Below, in pieces: positions 1-9,488 of a stretch of 64,000 nt of DNA. The first letter of the stretch is position 1. Each line of letters opens with the position of its first letter. Below the pieces are notes generated by a model. That model did not search any database and was not told the DNA's origin. It worked only from the letters and a program-made list of their open reading frames with translations. This stretch comes from Sphaerospermopsis torques-reginae ITEP-024. GTDB lineage: Bacteria; Cyanobacteriota; Cyanobacteriia; Cyanobacteriales; Nostocaceae. The stretch lies in assembly GCF_019598945.1 (NCBI RefSeq), contig NZ_CP080598.1:3286001-3350000 (forward strand), written 5' to 3'. Both the position numbers and the translations under genes were made by a program.

Positions 1-42
1 TGTCAATTCTAAAACAGGTGTTAATACTCGTGAGTCTTTGGG

Positions 43-1203
43 ATGTCGATAAAGCGTATTGGTATAATTGGTGGTGGACAACTGGCCTGGATGATGGGGG
101 ATGGATCGAAAAAACTAGGATTAGAATTAATAGTACAAACTCCTAGCAAAAGTGATCCCGCTGTATCTATTGCGAAGGATACCATTTTTGCCGCAGTTGA
201 TGATGCAGCAGCAACGGAAATTTTAGCTACAAAATGCGATGTCATCACCTTTGAAAATGAGTTTGTTAACTTAGATGCTTTATCTTTGTTAGAGAATAAA
301 GGTGTTTGTTTCCGTCCCCGGTTAGCAGCTTTATCTCCTTTATTAGATAAATATCATCAACGTTGCTATTTTCGGGATTTAAAATTACCAGTTCCGCATT
401 TTTTCGCTATCGAAAAATCAGAAATTTCTGAAAATATAGCTTCAAATATAGCTTCAAAAATAGAATATTTAGGATTTCCTGTAGTTCTCAAAGCTAGACG
501 ACATGGTTATGATGGCCAGGGAACTTTTATTATTCATGATTTGGCTACTTTGTCAACAGTAATAAATCAAAGTAATGCACAATTCTTAGTAGAAGCTTTT
601 GTCCCTTTTACCAAAGAATTAGCTATAATTGCAGCGCGTTCTGTGACTGGGGAAATAGTCACTTATCCAGTGGTGGAAACCCAACAAAAACAACAAGTTT
701 GTCGTCGAGTTATTGCACCAGCGGATATTACTCCCGAACAAGCAGCAGAAATTAATGCGATCGCTCATACAATATTAAACAGCTTAGATGTAGTCGGCGT
801 TTTTGGCATTGAGTTATTTATCACCGCTGATGGTAAAATACTGATCAACGAAATTGCACCCAGAACTCATAACTCTGGACATTTTTCCCTAGATGCTTGT
901 ACAACTTCCCAGTTTGAACAACACCTGAGAGCAGTTGCTGGGTTATCTTTAACTGATACAAGTTTACATTGTGCTGGTGCTGTGATGGTTAACCTGCTAG
1001 GGTATGAAAAATCATACAGCGATTATGCACAGCAAAGACAAGAATTAGGGAAAATTCCCCATGCTTATCTGCACTGGTACGGGAAAAGCGAATCTCGTCC
1101 CGGTCGCAAACTCGGACACATCACAGTATTATTAGCACAGCAAAACCGAGATGCTATAGAGTCTATCATCCAAACCATAGAATCTATATGGTATCCTGGT
1201 TAG
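43..1203 (+). CDS. purK: 5-(carboxyamino)imidazole ribonucleotide synthase
   Basis: Cytoplasmic ATP-grasp enzyme that carboxylates aminoimidazole ribonucleotide with bicarbonate and ATP to N5-CAIR in de novo purine synthesis. The N-terminal Rossmann-like motif GIIGGGQLAWMM (residues 7-18) and the ATP-grasp metal-binding stretch LINEIAPRTH (from residue 267) are intact, and the 386-residue length is normal. The ATG start places the glycine loop at the expected distance from the N-terminus; no strong Shine-Dalgarno is visible. The gene stands alone with 6S RNA directly downstream, an arrangement known from other cyanobacteria. High confidence from the family motifs. Confidence 0.96.
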   Translation: MSIKRIGIIGGGQLAWMMGDGSKKLGLELIVQTPSKSDPAVSIAKDTIFAAVDDAAATEILATKCDVITFENEFVNLDALSLLENKGVCFRPRLAALSPLLDKYHQRCYFRDLKLPVPHFFAIEKSEISENIASNIASKIEYLGFPVVLKARRHGYDGQGTFIIHDLATLSTVINQSNAQFLVEAFVPFTKELAIIAARSVTGEIVTYPVVETQQKQQVCRRVIAPADITPEQAAEINAIAHTILNSLDVVGVFGIELFITADGKILINEIAPRTHNSGHFSLDACTTSQFEQHLRAVAGLSLTDTSLHCAGAVMVNLLGYEKSYSDYAQQRQELGKIPHAYLHWYGKSESRPGRKLGHITVLLAQQNRDAIESIIQTIESIWYPG

Positions 1204-1226
1204 GTGACAGGTGACAGGTGACAGGG
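1202..1226. repeat. Heptamer tandem repeat (GGTGACA)3
   Basis: Three GGTGACA-type heptamers directly after the purK stop. The complementary series (CTGTCAC units) recurs at about 1638-1660, just before rsmH, so the 6S RNA locus is bracketed by inverted copies. The same heptamer also occurs near 12640, 35955 and 58600. Confidence 0.7.
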
Positions 1227-1316
1227 AAGATGGTTGAAAAATGACTGACAACTGAATCACAAAAAAATTTTCACCCCCCTCTACACAAATCGGTTTTCAC
1301 AGTTATAATGAATTAG

Positions 1317-1500
1317 TTGCACTACGACGTTGGTGACTGCCCTCAAGTTTTTTGATCTATGTCTTTAACGAAAAGGGAACCAATTCGTTCTTGTGGCAGT
1401 AAACCGAGCTTGTACTCGGAAACTTTAAACAAGCAACACCCGTTCCCACCTGGTTTACCCAGGTCATAAACTTAGGTAAAACGGCGTTGTGGTGAACTCA
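1317..1500 (+). ncRNA. ssrS: 6S RNA (SsaA)
   Basis: Regulatory RNA that mimics an open promoter and binds RNA polymerase holoenzyme. Support: a perfect -10 hexamer TATAAT at 1304-1309 begins about ten bases before the proposed 5' end. The ends pair over ten base pairs, CACTACGACG at 1320-1329 with CGTTGTGGTG at 1485-1494 (two G-U pairs), leaving a long rod with internal bubbles as in 6S RNA. The roughly 185-nt length fits. Position directly downstream of purK matches the cyanobacterial ssaA locus. No open reading frame fills the gap. Exact ends are inferred, and no clear -35 box is seen, so another sigma factor contact or an extended -10 may be used. Confidence 0.85.
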
Positions 1501-1535
1501 AAAAGTTTTTAAAAACTAAAAACATTGAACTTTCA

Positions 1536-1566
1536 TATCCCCGCTTTCTTTGAGAAGTCGGGGATA
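1536..1566. terminator. Hairpin downstream of 6S RNA (CCCCG...CGGGG repeat)
   Basis: TATCCCCG and CGGGGATA form a strong stem around a TTTCTTTGAGAAGT loop, without a long T-run. It lies between 6S RNA and the convergent rsmH gene and could stop both transcripts. Close relatives occur at 35335-35365, 48079-48140 and 61170-61200, so it belongs to a dispersed repeat family rather than being unique to this locus. Confidence 0.6.
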
Positions 1567-1662
1567 ATTTGATTTTTGGAAGGTGAATGAGAATATACAG
1601 TGATCATAAAACTTAGACAGTCAAAGATTTTGAATTCTGTCACCTGTCACCTGTCACCTAAT

Positions 1663-2559
1663 TTACTTCCTTTCTGCTATTCTCAATTTAGCAGAACGAG
1701 AACGCGGGTTATTTTTTATTTCCTCTTCTGTTGCAATAATCGGTTTTTTTGTCAATATTCTCAATAACTCCGAGTTTCTTAAACCATGTTTGACTATTCT
1801 ATCCTCTAAACTGTGAAAACTGATAATAGCAATTTTTCCCCCAGTAACTAAACTTTGAGGTGCTTTTTCTATCAAAGTTTCCAATACTTTTAACTCATCA
1901 TTAACCGCAATTCTTAAAGATTGAAAAACGCGAGTTGCAGGGTGTATTCTTCCATGACGATATTTAGGAGGAACAGAATAGAATATCTCATTTGCTAATT
2001 CTGTGGTAGTTTGAAAAGGACGCTTTTCTATAATTCTTCTAGCTATTTTCCGAGAAAGTCTTTCCTCACCATATTTAAAGAAAATATCCGCTAATTCTTG
2101 TTCATCCCATTCATTAATTATATCAGCAGCACTTAAAGATTGTTGCTGATTCATTCGCATATCTAAATTAGCAGTATTTCTAAAACTAAAACCTCTTTCT
2201 GGGTTATCTAAATGATATGAACTCACCCCCAAATCTGCTAAAATGCCATCATAAGTATTTGCAGGAAATTGAAAATTAGCAAAATTGCGATGAATAAAAT
2301 TCACCCTATTTCCAAACTCTGTTAAATTTTCTTGTGCTGCTTTTAAAGCATCTAAATCTTGATCAACTGCTGTAATTTTTGTATTTTCAGCACTTTCTAA
2401 TATTAACCGACTATGGCCACCACCACCAACTGTTAAATCTAAATAATGGCCATTTGGTTGAATATTTAAACCTGTAATTACTTCCTGACTGAGAACAGGA
2501 ATATGGGAGAAAGTAAATTCATCTAAATCTAGGGGTGTTTGTAAATCTGATTGATTCAT
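1663..2559 (-). CDS. rsmH: 16S rRNA (cytosine(1402)-N(4))-methyltransferase
   Basis: SAM-dependent enzyme that methylates N4 of C1402 in the ribosomal P-site region of 16S rRNA. The SAM loop [12 protein letters not shown] near residue 39, the conserved [12 protein letters not shown] stretch near residue 247 and the length of 298 residues are diagnostic. It is transcribed toward 6S RNA. Two small unknown genes lie upstream on the same strand, but the 80-base gap gives no clear evidence of an operon. As in many cyanobacteria it is not in a division/cell-wall cluster. Confidence 0.96.
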   Translation of the reverse strand: MNQSDLQTPLDLDEFTFSHIPVLSQEVITGLNIQPNGHYLDLTVGGGGHSRLILESAENTKITAVDQDLDALKAAQENLTEFGNRVNFIHRNFANFQFPANTYDGILADLGVSSYHLDNPERGFSFRNTANLDMRMNQQQSLSAADIINEWDEQELADIFFKYGEERLSRKIARRIIEKRPFQTTTELANEIFYSVPPKYRHGRIHPATRVFQSLRIAVNDELKVLETLIEKAPQSLVTGGKIAIISFHSLEDRIVKHGLRNSELLRILTKKPIIATEEEIKNNPRSRSAKLRIAERK

Positions 2560-2640
2560 TAATTTATTGATATTGGGATTATTATTTGAGGAAAAATCAT
2601 TGATAATTAAACGCAGATGAACGCAGATAATTTAATTGTA

Positions 2641-2871
2641 CTAAGAAGCCAGTTTAGCATTAATAAAACTAAAAATCCTTTCTAATTCTAATAAACCAGC
2701 TAACTCTGCTTTTTCATCAGAATTTAGTAGATTTTCTTTATTCCTTTCTAAAAGTTCTTCTAAACGAACTTGTAAATCTTCTGTAAAAGAAAAAGGACGA
2801 AATTGATCTGCAAGATTCAGGTTTATTCCATTGGGTAGCCAAGATGAAGGCAGTTTCATTAATTCTTTCAT
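2641..2871 (-). CDS. Conserved-looking small hypothetical protein
   Basis: A 76-residue, probably soluble, leucine/glutamate-rich protein predicted to be mostly helical (LEELLERN and AELAGLLELERIF segments). No family could be named. It lies 29 bases downstream of another small unknown gene on the same strand, so the two may be cotranscribed. Small proteins with a similar FRPFxFTxDLQxRLEELL core are remembered from cyanobacterial genomes, but no function is known to me. The start is the first ATG; alternative internal ATGs would lose only four residues. Confidence 0.6.
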   Translation of the reverse strand: MKELMKLPSSWLPNGINLNLADQFRPFSFTEDLQVRLEELLERNKENLLNSDEKAELAGLLELERIFSFINAKLAS

Positions 2872-2900
2872 AAATATCTACTGAAGCTACAATTTTAAGT

Positions 2901-3326
2901 TTATAGAAATGTTGGTGTTTTTTGCATTTTTATTAAACTTTGTAAATCAATTCCCCTCCAATCTTGGAACAATTGAGCAATTTCTTCTGGTGTTGTAAAA
3001 TTATCTGTAAAGTATTCAAATTGACAACGATCAATATTGAGAAAAAAGCTCAAAAAGCTACAATGATCTTTTGCGCCAAATCCAAGTGGACAATCAACAC
3101 GCCAATTATCTAGACTTGTTGCATATTCATAAATAATATCACATACATTGGCGATTTTACTAGAATATTTTTGACATAATTCTAATAATTTTCCAGGATT
3201 TTCACCAATTTCACAAAATAACTCTATTGCTTGATAGGTTAAATTTGTAGGACGATATTTATAATCAATTAATGATTCACAAATATCTAATGCTGCAGAA
3301 AATTTTTGTTCAGATGCTTGGTTCAT
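2901..3326 (-). CDS. Hypothetical protein
   Basis: A 141-residue soluble protein with several cysteines and mixed helical segments; no domain was recognised. The start is supported by the Shine-Dalgarno AAAGGAG about nine bases upstream of the ATG. Just upstream, on the same strand, a 24-codon reading frame (3333-3407) ends inside that Shine-Dalgarno region and may be the tail of a lost partner gene. It precedes the 76-residue gene on the same strand. Function unknown. Confidence 0.6.
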   Translation of the reverse strand: MNQASEQKFSAALDICESLIDYKYRPTNLTYQAIELFCEIGENPGKLLELCQKYSSKIANVCDIIYEYATSLDNWRVDCPLGFGAKDHCSFLSFFLNIDRCQFEYFTDNFTTPEEIAQLFQDWRGIDLQSLIKMQKTPTFL

Positions 3327-3507
3327 TTTTAACTATTCTCCTTTATTTATCATTATAGACCAGGGATATTGCTTTTGAGCTATTTCATGAGCGTCTAATT
3401 GATTCATACCTTGATTAATTACTAAATCAGATTCTAGTCTTTAGTGATAAAAATTCCATGAATAAACTCATCAGGGTGTATAAAACCCTGATTTATTCAT
3501 CCAATGT

Positions 3508-4302
3508 CTATTTATTATTTTGCTTTGTAATTGCTTGTTTTACCGCCTCGATATCTAACTCAAGTATACGCGCAATTTGTTCTACAGTTAGTCCCTCATT
3601 TAACAGTCTAGGAATGGTTTTTAACTTCGTTTCCAACTCTACTTTTAACTTCGTGTGTTCCTCAATTTCTTGATAAAATCGGGTTTTTTGCCATTCTGTT
3701 AATCCAAACATTGCTTCTAACTCCTGACGGCTATAGGATGAGAATTTGTAAACTAACATTCTTTCTACTAATTCTAAAAGATTTCTACTCTTGTCCGCAT
3801 CTGCTTTATTCACCAAATTGATTAAACCTTTTGCTTGTTGAATAGCTTCCTCTTCAGGAGAAACTACTAATTTAATAATTTCTAAACCTATTGAAGATGA
3901 TGTATCAACTATTTCATCTAAATAAATAACATGAATTAGCCCAGCAGTGAGTAAACTTTGATATGCTAAAGGTATTCCAGGATCAAGATCCCGATTTGCC
4001 CATAATACAACCGCTTGCCATGTTCTTTGAGGTTTATATTGGTTTAAGTACAGAAATGTTTCGGTAATTAATCGCCAGTATAAATTATCATCACTTTGGA
4101 ATTGTACTTCTACAAAATAAATTGGATCTTGTGGGTATTCTGGTTTGGGTAAAAATAAGCCATCTATTCTTCGGGCTAATTCTTTGATTTCCACAGAGGA
4201 AAATTCGTAGTGTAAAGCCAATGTTGGTGACTGTTCTAGTAGTTCAAATAAAACACTAGGGAGATTTTGCAGTAGTGTGTAAAATATCGTGTCTGTTTTC
4301 AT
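3508..4302 (-). CDS. Rpn-family / DUF2887 nuclease-like protein
   Basis: Member of the Rpn (recombination-promoting nuclease, PD-(D/E)XK) superfamily, DUF2887 branch. The N-terminal MKTDTIFYTLLQ start, the RIDGLFLP segment (catalytic Asp near residue 47) and YFVEVQFQ (Glu of an ExQ variant, near residue 65) form the nuclease core. The C-terminal part (about residues 200-264) is a charged helix with a helix-turn-helix-like end (LTVEQIARILEL). It is 22 bases downstream of the type ISP enzyme on the same strand, so they may be cotranscribed, but such genes are common singletons in cyanobacteria. Cellular role unproven. Confidence 0.85.
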   Translation of the reverse strand: MKTDTIFYTLLQNLPSVLFELLEQSPTLALHYEFSSVEIKELARRIDGLFLPKPEYPQDPIYFVEVQFQSDDNLYWRLITETFLYLNQYKPQRTWQAVVLWANRDLDPGIPLAYQSLLTAGLIHVIYLDEIVDTSSSIGLEIIKLVVSPEEEAIQQAKGLINLVNKADADKSRNLLELVERMLVYKFSSYSRQELEAMFGLTEWQKTRFYQEIEEHTKLKVELETKLKTIPRLLNEGLTVEQIARILELDIEAVKQAITKQNNK

Positions 4303-4323
4303 ATTTTGTTGTTATGTTAACTC

Positions 4324-7300
4324 TTATTCTAACGGAAAACCCCCATATCCAGTAATAATTTTATCAACATTTCCCATAATATTAATTGTCTCCGATATGA
4401 TAGAAATAATATTTTGATAATGCGTCAAATCATCAAAATTTAACTCTCTCCCTTTCCTATCTTTTAACCACTTTTGACAAACTTGATAACCACCTATATA
4501 AAAATTCCAGATTTGCGGAGGAACTTGATCAAAATACTGTTCAGAATTAATCCAAATTTGTTGATTATTTTCATTATATTTGACTTGTTCCACAATATTA
4601 GAACCCGCAATAGGATAAGTTGAAATTTCTGTTCCTGTGATTTTCATTAAATGTAACTGTACTAATTTATCACCTTTTGCTACCAATTCCCAAAAAAGCG
4701 CAGAATTAGAAGTTAGAGGAAGACGGGGAAAATCAATCTTTAAAAATTCCGCATAGCGTTGACGGTAAGCGGGAGAATGGAAAACAGCGTAAATGTAATT
4801 AAAAATATCCTCTGGTCCAAAGGTTTGTTTTTGATCTCCTTTTCCATCAACAATAAATTCTAATCCTAATTTTTGGGAAAATTCAGTAATAAACTCTGGG
4901 GATAAATTTGCTCTACGATTCATCCCCATCTCTTTTTCTGCTTGAGTTTCAGGATAGATATAAAGAGGAAAAACAAAACCATTATTTGATGTTTTAGGAG
5001 ACATACAAATTACTTCAACAATATTTTGAGTTATTTGTATATGTTGAAAAAGTTCTCCTTTAGTCATGCGAGATGTGATAAAAGCTCTATTTTCTCCAGA
5101 TATTAAATGACGCATAACCTGATTACGAGGCATACAATGAAAACCTCTGGATTTTCCCGTATAGTAAGTATATCTAATATCAAAAGGACGATATAAAATT
5201 TGAGAAACTAGCTCCTTAAAAGGTCCTATTTTACCTTTTGTTTCAGCATAAGGATGATTTCTTACGTCTTTTTGAGCAAATTCTACTTTCCAGTCTCGTG
5301 CATCCTTCCCTAAATCATATTTGATTCGTGCTTCATCAATGTCAACATGAACAAAATCTTTCAAAGTATCCCAAAGTTCTTTTTCTGTAAAATGAATAGT
5401 AAAATTATCCCGTGCTGTTACAATTCCCACACTATTAACAGACATTATATCTGTGATTTTTACAGCATTTTCATATTCAATTTTCACATCAATATTTTGA
5501 GGCTTAAATAAATAAAATGGTGTATTTGGTTCTAATTTTTCCCAAGCAGTAGATTGTAAATAATTTTCAGCTAACCAATGATACTTACCACCAACTAACT
5601 GCTTATTTTCATAAACTTCTCTCGAACCCCATAAATCAGCATGATAAACCTTTGCTAATTCTTTTTGACTATTTTTTTCTTTAGTTTGATATTTAATAAA
5701 AATTCCAATTGCTACACCTTGCTGAATATCAAAAACATTTTTATCTGGTGAACCATCAGGACAAACTTCTTTTTTCTTACTATTACCATGTAAATCTAAA
5801 ACATAAATTTCATCAAAAGTTTTCATCAAACTTTGACGCATTCCCCGAAAAGTGGGATTATCTAAATAACCATGATTAGTAACAAAAGCTAAAACCCCAT
5901 AACCTGTTTGTTCAATTCTCCACTGACCAAAACGAATAAATTTCACATAATCATCATTTAACCATTTAGGATTTCTCTCACCTAAAGATTTTCCATCTAC
6001 TTCAAAATAACTATCTGTGGCACTATTATAAATAGTATCCTTACCATTTAAAAGATTTTTAATCCAATCACCTGTATTTACAGAATGTCCAGAATAGGGA
6101 GGATTACCGATAATTACCATAACTGGACTTTCTTGTTTAATTTGTTTTGCTGCTTCTGCTTCTTCTTTAATGCGAGAACCAAAACTAATCACTTGTTCTT
6201 CTAACTGAAAAGCTTCTTGTAAAGTATTAGTTAAATAAATCCTTAACCGTTCATCAGAACTAAAATCATAACCCAACTCTTGCAACTGTAAACCTAATTT
6301 CATATGAGCTACAGTATAAGGAGCAATCAATAATTCAAAACCAAATAAACGGGGTAATAAATGCTGACTCACATAACTTGACCACATCCCCTTTTGAGAC
6401 TTAAAATTCTCATAAATATAATCAATAATCCTATACATAAAAGTTCCCGTACCCACAGCAGGATCGAGAATTAAAACTTGATGAGTTTCAATATCTCCCT
6501 CACCTTTTAAATTAGGAATTTTAATCTTTTTAGAATCAGCTAAACCCTTACTAATATTAAACTTATGTTTCAGAACATAATCCACACTTTTAATGATATA
6601 ATTAACCACAGGTTCAGGAGTATAATAAACCCCTCTTGACTCCCGCATTTTTGAATCATATTCCGCCAAAAAAGTCTCATAAAAATGGACAACAGGATCT
6701 TCCCTACGGGTACGTTTACCAAAATCTTTAAGAATTTCCGCCATATCAGTTTGTTGCAGAATATTCGCTAAAGTATCTACCGCCCAAGTAATTCTCTCAT
6801 CTAAATCAGGACCCGCAATTTGTCCAAAAATACTTCTTAAAAAAGGGTTAGTTTTTGGTAACTTAAAAGCTGCCGTTTCCCGTGAAAAAGTCTGCACATT
6901 ATCAGTATTACATCTAGCTGCAAACAAACCATAACAAATAGTTTGAGCATACATATCCGCAAATTGTTCACCAGTTAAACCCTTAATTAACACCCGTTCA
7001 AAAGATTCTAACTGTTGACGTAACATACCCCCCTGATCATCATCATTTAACGCCGTTTTAATTGCATCTCTAATTAATTGAGCTAAAACAGCCATCCGTT
7101 TAGCTAAATCTTTGGGTGTTGTAATTTGAGGAACTTTGGTTAATAGAAACTGCCGGAAAAGTTGATCAACTTCATTAATACCATGATCATCAATTTTAAT
7201 TGTTTTTCTTTTATAAATACTTCCCAAACAAGCAGATAACTTTAACTCACCTTGGACATACCAACGAAACTCCAAATAATCAGTTAAAATCAAATTACCC

Positions 7301-7578
7301 AAAGCATCAAAATAACGAAGCATTTGGGAAGTTTTTTCCACCTTCTTGAGCGTAACCCCAATATCCTTAGCCTCAATATGACCAACTTCCAAAACACCAT
7401 TTTTTACCACAAAATCAGGCGCACCGCAAGCAATTCTTTTCGGTTCATTAATAGCTTGAATCCCCGAATCCAAAGACTCAATTAACTTCTTCAAAGCAGG
7501 ACGATAACTATGCTCAGTAGCATTTTGACTTTGATAAACTTGACTAACTTCTTGAATATAAACCTGTAAATAATTCAT
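4324..7578 (-). CDS. Type ISP-like single-chain restriction-modification enzyme
   Basis: Large protein of 1084 residues joining an N-terminal PD-(D/E)XK nuclease-like region (PDFVV at residues 54-58, HIEAK at 67-71), an N6-adenine methyltransferase (motif I DPAVGTGTF near residue 370; motif IV NPPY near 490) and a C-terminal target-recognition region ending in NFDDLTHYQNI. I see no helicase motifs, so it resembles the compact 'type ISP' annotation class or type IIG enzymes rather than LlaBIII with its translocase. The upstream ATG at 7632 would add 18 residues encoded by a dispersed CTTTGCG repeat, so the start at 7578 (MNYLQVYIQEV) is preferred. Likely an anti-phage enzyme; it may methylate only. 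Confidence 0.88.
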   Translation of the reverse strand: MNYLQVYIQEVSQVYQSQNATEHSYRPALKKLIESLDSGIQAINEPKRIACGAPDFVVKNGVLEVGHIEAKDIGVTLKKVEKTSQMLRYFDALGNLILTDYLEFRWYVQGELKLSACLGSIYKRKTIKIDDHGINEVDQLFRQFLLTKVPQITTPKDLAKRMAVLAQLIRDAIKTALNDDDQGGMLRQQLESFERVLIKGLTGEQFADMYAQTICYGLFAARCNTDNVQTFSRETAAFKLPKTNPFLRSIFGQIAGPDLDERITWAVDTLANILQQTDMAEILKDFGKRTRREDPVVHFYETFLAEYDSKMRESRGVYYTPEPVVNYIIKSVDYVLKHKFNISKGLADSKKIKIPNLKGEGDIETHQVLILDPAVGTGTFMYRIIDYIYENFKSQKGMWSSYVSQHLLPRLFGFELLIAPYTVAHMKLGLQLQELGYDFSSDERLRIYLTNTLQEAFQLEEQVISFGSRIKEEAEAAKQIKQESPVMVIIGNPPYSGHSVNTGDWIKNLLNGKDTIYNSATDSYFEVDGKSLGERNPKWLNDDYVKFIRFGQWRIEQTGYGVLAFVTNHGYLDNPTFRGMRQSLMKTFDEIYVLDLHGNSKKKEVCPDGSPDKNVFDIQQGVAIGIFIKYQTKEKNSQKELAKVYHADLWGSREVYENKQLVGGKYHWLAENYLQSTAWEKLEPNTPFYLFKPQNIDVKIEYENAVKITDIMSVNSVGIVTARDNFTIHFTEKELWDTLKDFVHVDIDEARIKYDLGKDARDWKVEFAQKDVRNHPYAETKGKIGPFKELVSQILYRPFDIRYTYYTGKSRGFHCMPRNQVMRHLISGENRAFITSRMTKGELFQHIQITQNIVEVICMSPKTSNNGFVFPLYIYPETQAEKEMGMNRRANLSPEFITEFSQKLGLEFIVDGKGDQKQTFGPEDIFNYIYAVFHSPAYRQRYAEFLKIDFPRLPLTSNSALFWELVAKGDKLVQLHLMKITGTEISTYPIAGSNIVEQVKYNENNQQIWINSEQYFDQVPPQIWNFYIGGYQVCQKWLKDRKGRELNFDDLTHYQNIISIISETINIMGNVDKIITGYGGFPLE

Positions 7579-7960
7579 AATAAAAACTCTTGCTTCTCTT
7601 ACTTTGCGCCTTTGCGTCTTTGCGTGAGCCATAAAAATTAATTAGCCCAACCATAAAATAAATATATCTAAAAACCAGCAAAACTACCCAAACCTTAACA
7701 AAACTTAGATGCAAACAACACCACCCGTCAAAAATTCCCCCCACCCCACAACCAAAGAGAAAATAAAAAAACCAGACTCACAATTTCTTGAATCGCCAGA
7801 TCCCTATAATAATTGAAGAAGCTAGACAAAATAAAACATCAAGTACAACTCCAAACCTGCTATCCTGACAAGCTGAAAATTAGCAGATGCGGTAAATCGT
7901 ATCTGGTTAGCATCTTGGCGGTTCAATACAAACTGTTGACAACGGGAGAACACCAAATCT
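7579..7960. other. Intergenic region with CTTTGCG repeat
   Basis: At 7602-7627 a tandem CTTTGCG-type sequence immediately precedes the restriction gene on its 5' side; the same motif occurs at about 26525-26550, inside the MITEs at 51378 and 54722, and near 43120. The rest is the divergent promoter region between the restriction gene and ndhH. No RNA gene or convincing promoter was identified. Confidence 0.5.
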
Positions 7961-9145
7961 ATGAGTAGAATAGAAACCCGCACTGAACCAATGGTGCTAA
8001 ACATGGGTCCTCACCACCCTTCAATGCACGGGGTTCTGAGATTAATTATGACCTTAGACGGTGAAGATGTCGTTGACTGCGAACCAGTCATTGGTTATCT
8101 ACACCGGGGGATGGAAAAAATCGCCGAAAACCGTTCCACCGTTATGTATGTTCCCTATGTTAGCCGTTGGGACTACGCTGCGGGGATGTTTAACGAAGCG
8201 GTGACAGTCAATGCACCAGAAAAATTAGCAGGTATTACAGTTCCCAAACGCGCTAGTTACATCCGTGTAATTATGCTGGAACTAAACCGCATCGCTAACC
8301 ACTTATTATGGTTTGGTCCCTTCCTCGCGGACGTAGGCGCTCAAACTCCCTTCTTCTACCAGTTCCGGGAACGGGAAATGATTTATGATCTGTGGGAAGC
8401 TGCTACAGGTTATCGCATGGTAAATAATAACTATTTCCGTGTCGGTGGTGTAGCTGTTGACTTACCCTATGGTTGGGTAGATAAGTGTGAAGATTTCTGT
8501 GATTACTTTTTACCCAAGGTAGATGAGTATGAACGCTTAGTTACCAATAACCCTATTTTCCGCCGTCGTATCGAAGGTATTGGGACTATTACCCGTGAAG
8601 AAGCGATTAACTGGGGTCTTTCTGGTCCAATGTTACGCGGTTCTGGGGTGAAATGGGACTTGCGGAAAGTTGACCATTACGAATGTTACGACGATTTCGA
8701 CTGGGATGTACAGTGGGAAACCGCAGGTGATTGTCTCGCTCGTTACATGGTGCGGATGCGGGAAATGCGGGAATCTGTGAAAATCATCAGACAAGCTATC
8801 AAAGGTTTACCCGGTGGTCCCTATGAAAACCTGGAAGCTAAACGGATGATGGCTGGACCCAAATCAGAATGGGATGCGTTTGATTATCAGTATGTTGCTA
8901 AAAAAGTTGCTCCCACTTTCAAAATTCCTACTGGTGAAATTTACTCCCGTGTAGAAAGCGGTAAGGGTGAACTGGGAATTTATTTGGTAGGTGATAATAA
9001 TGTCTTCCCTTGGCGGTGGAAAATTCGCCCCGCAGACTTCAATAACCTGCAAATTCTCCCCTCTTTGTTACGTGGTGTAAAGGTAGCAGATGTTGTGGTA
9101 ATTCTCGGTAGTATTGACGTGATCATGGGTTCTGTTGATAGATAA
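7961..9145 (+). CDS. ndhH: NAD(P)H-quinone oxidoreductase subunit H
   Basis: Thylakoid NDH-1 complex subunit (49-kDa/NuoD homologue) near the quinone site, used in respiration and cyclic electron flow. The N-terminal [13 protein letters not shown] (starting near residue 17) and the C-terminal [17 protein letters not shown] ending are characteristic, and 394 residues is the normal length. It stands alone, as is usual in cyanobacteria, and is followed by a strong terminator. Confidence 0.98.
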   Translation: MSRIETRTEPMVLNMGPHHPSMHGVLRLIMTLDGEDVVDCEPVIGYLHRGMEKIAENRSTVMYVPYVSRWDYAAGMFNEAVTVNAPEKLAGITVPKRASYIRVIMLELNRIANHLLWFGPFLADVGAQTPFFYQFREREMIYDLWEAATGYRMVNNNYFRVGGVAVDLPYGWVDKCEDFCDYFLPKVDEYERLVTNNPIFRRRIEGIGTITREEAINWGLSGPMLRGSGVKWDLRKVDHYECYDDFDWDVQWETAGDCLARYMVRMREMRESVKIIRQAIKGLPGGPYENLEAKRMMAGPKSEWDAFDYQYVAKKVAPTFKIPTGEIYSRVESGKGELGIYLVGDNNVFPWRWKIRPADFNNLQILPSLLRGVKVADVVVILGSIDVIMGSVDR

Positions 9146-9185
9146 GCTTACCCATTACGTCATAGATAGTTTGATATTTATTTTA

Positions 9186-9225
9186 ATATATAGAGATGTG
9201 GTTTATTGCATCTCTATATTTTTTT
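9186..9225 (+). terminator. Rho-independent terminator of ndhH
   Basis: AATATAGAGATG pairs with CATCTCTATATT over twelve base pairs around a TGGTTTATTG loop, followed by a T-run. Confidence 0.88.
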
Positions 9226-9488
9226 GTCTCTAAATATTAAGAAATTTAAATTTTTATAAAAAATAATAACTAAAGATTTCAAATAATAAAAAAAGTTTTG
9301 TTTCTTAATAAATTTTCATTTTTCAACAAAAATATTTTTTAATTTTAATGTTTTGCAAAAAATATCCAAGTAGAAGAATGTATAATTATAAAAATTCTTG
9401 AATTTGTAAATTAATTATTTTCTCTCAACTGGTTGATAAGCTACTATATAAATCAACACAATTTTTATGTAGTTTTTACCTGAAACCT
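9226..9488. other. Very AT-rich leader of the GAF-domain gene
   Basis: About 260 bases of extremely AT-rich DNA between the ndhH terminator and the GTG start of the GAF gene. Several TATAAT-like sequences (for example near 9379) make promoter choice uncertain. No RNA structure was recognised. Confidence 0.4.

Noticed and set aside
3333-3407. 24-codon minus-strand frame MNQLDAHEIAQKQYPW
   Set aside because: Too short and with no own ribosome site; maybe the tail of a lost gene, not enough to call.
7822-8004. Minus-strand frame over the ndhH start
   Set aside because: Shadow of ndhH and its leader; no motifs.
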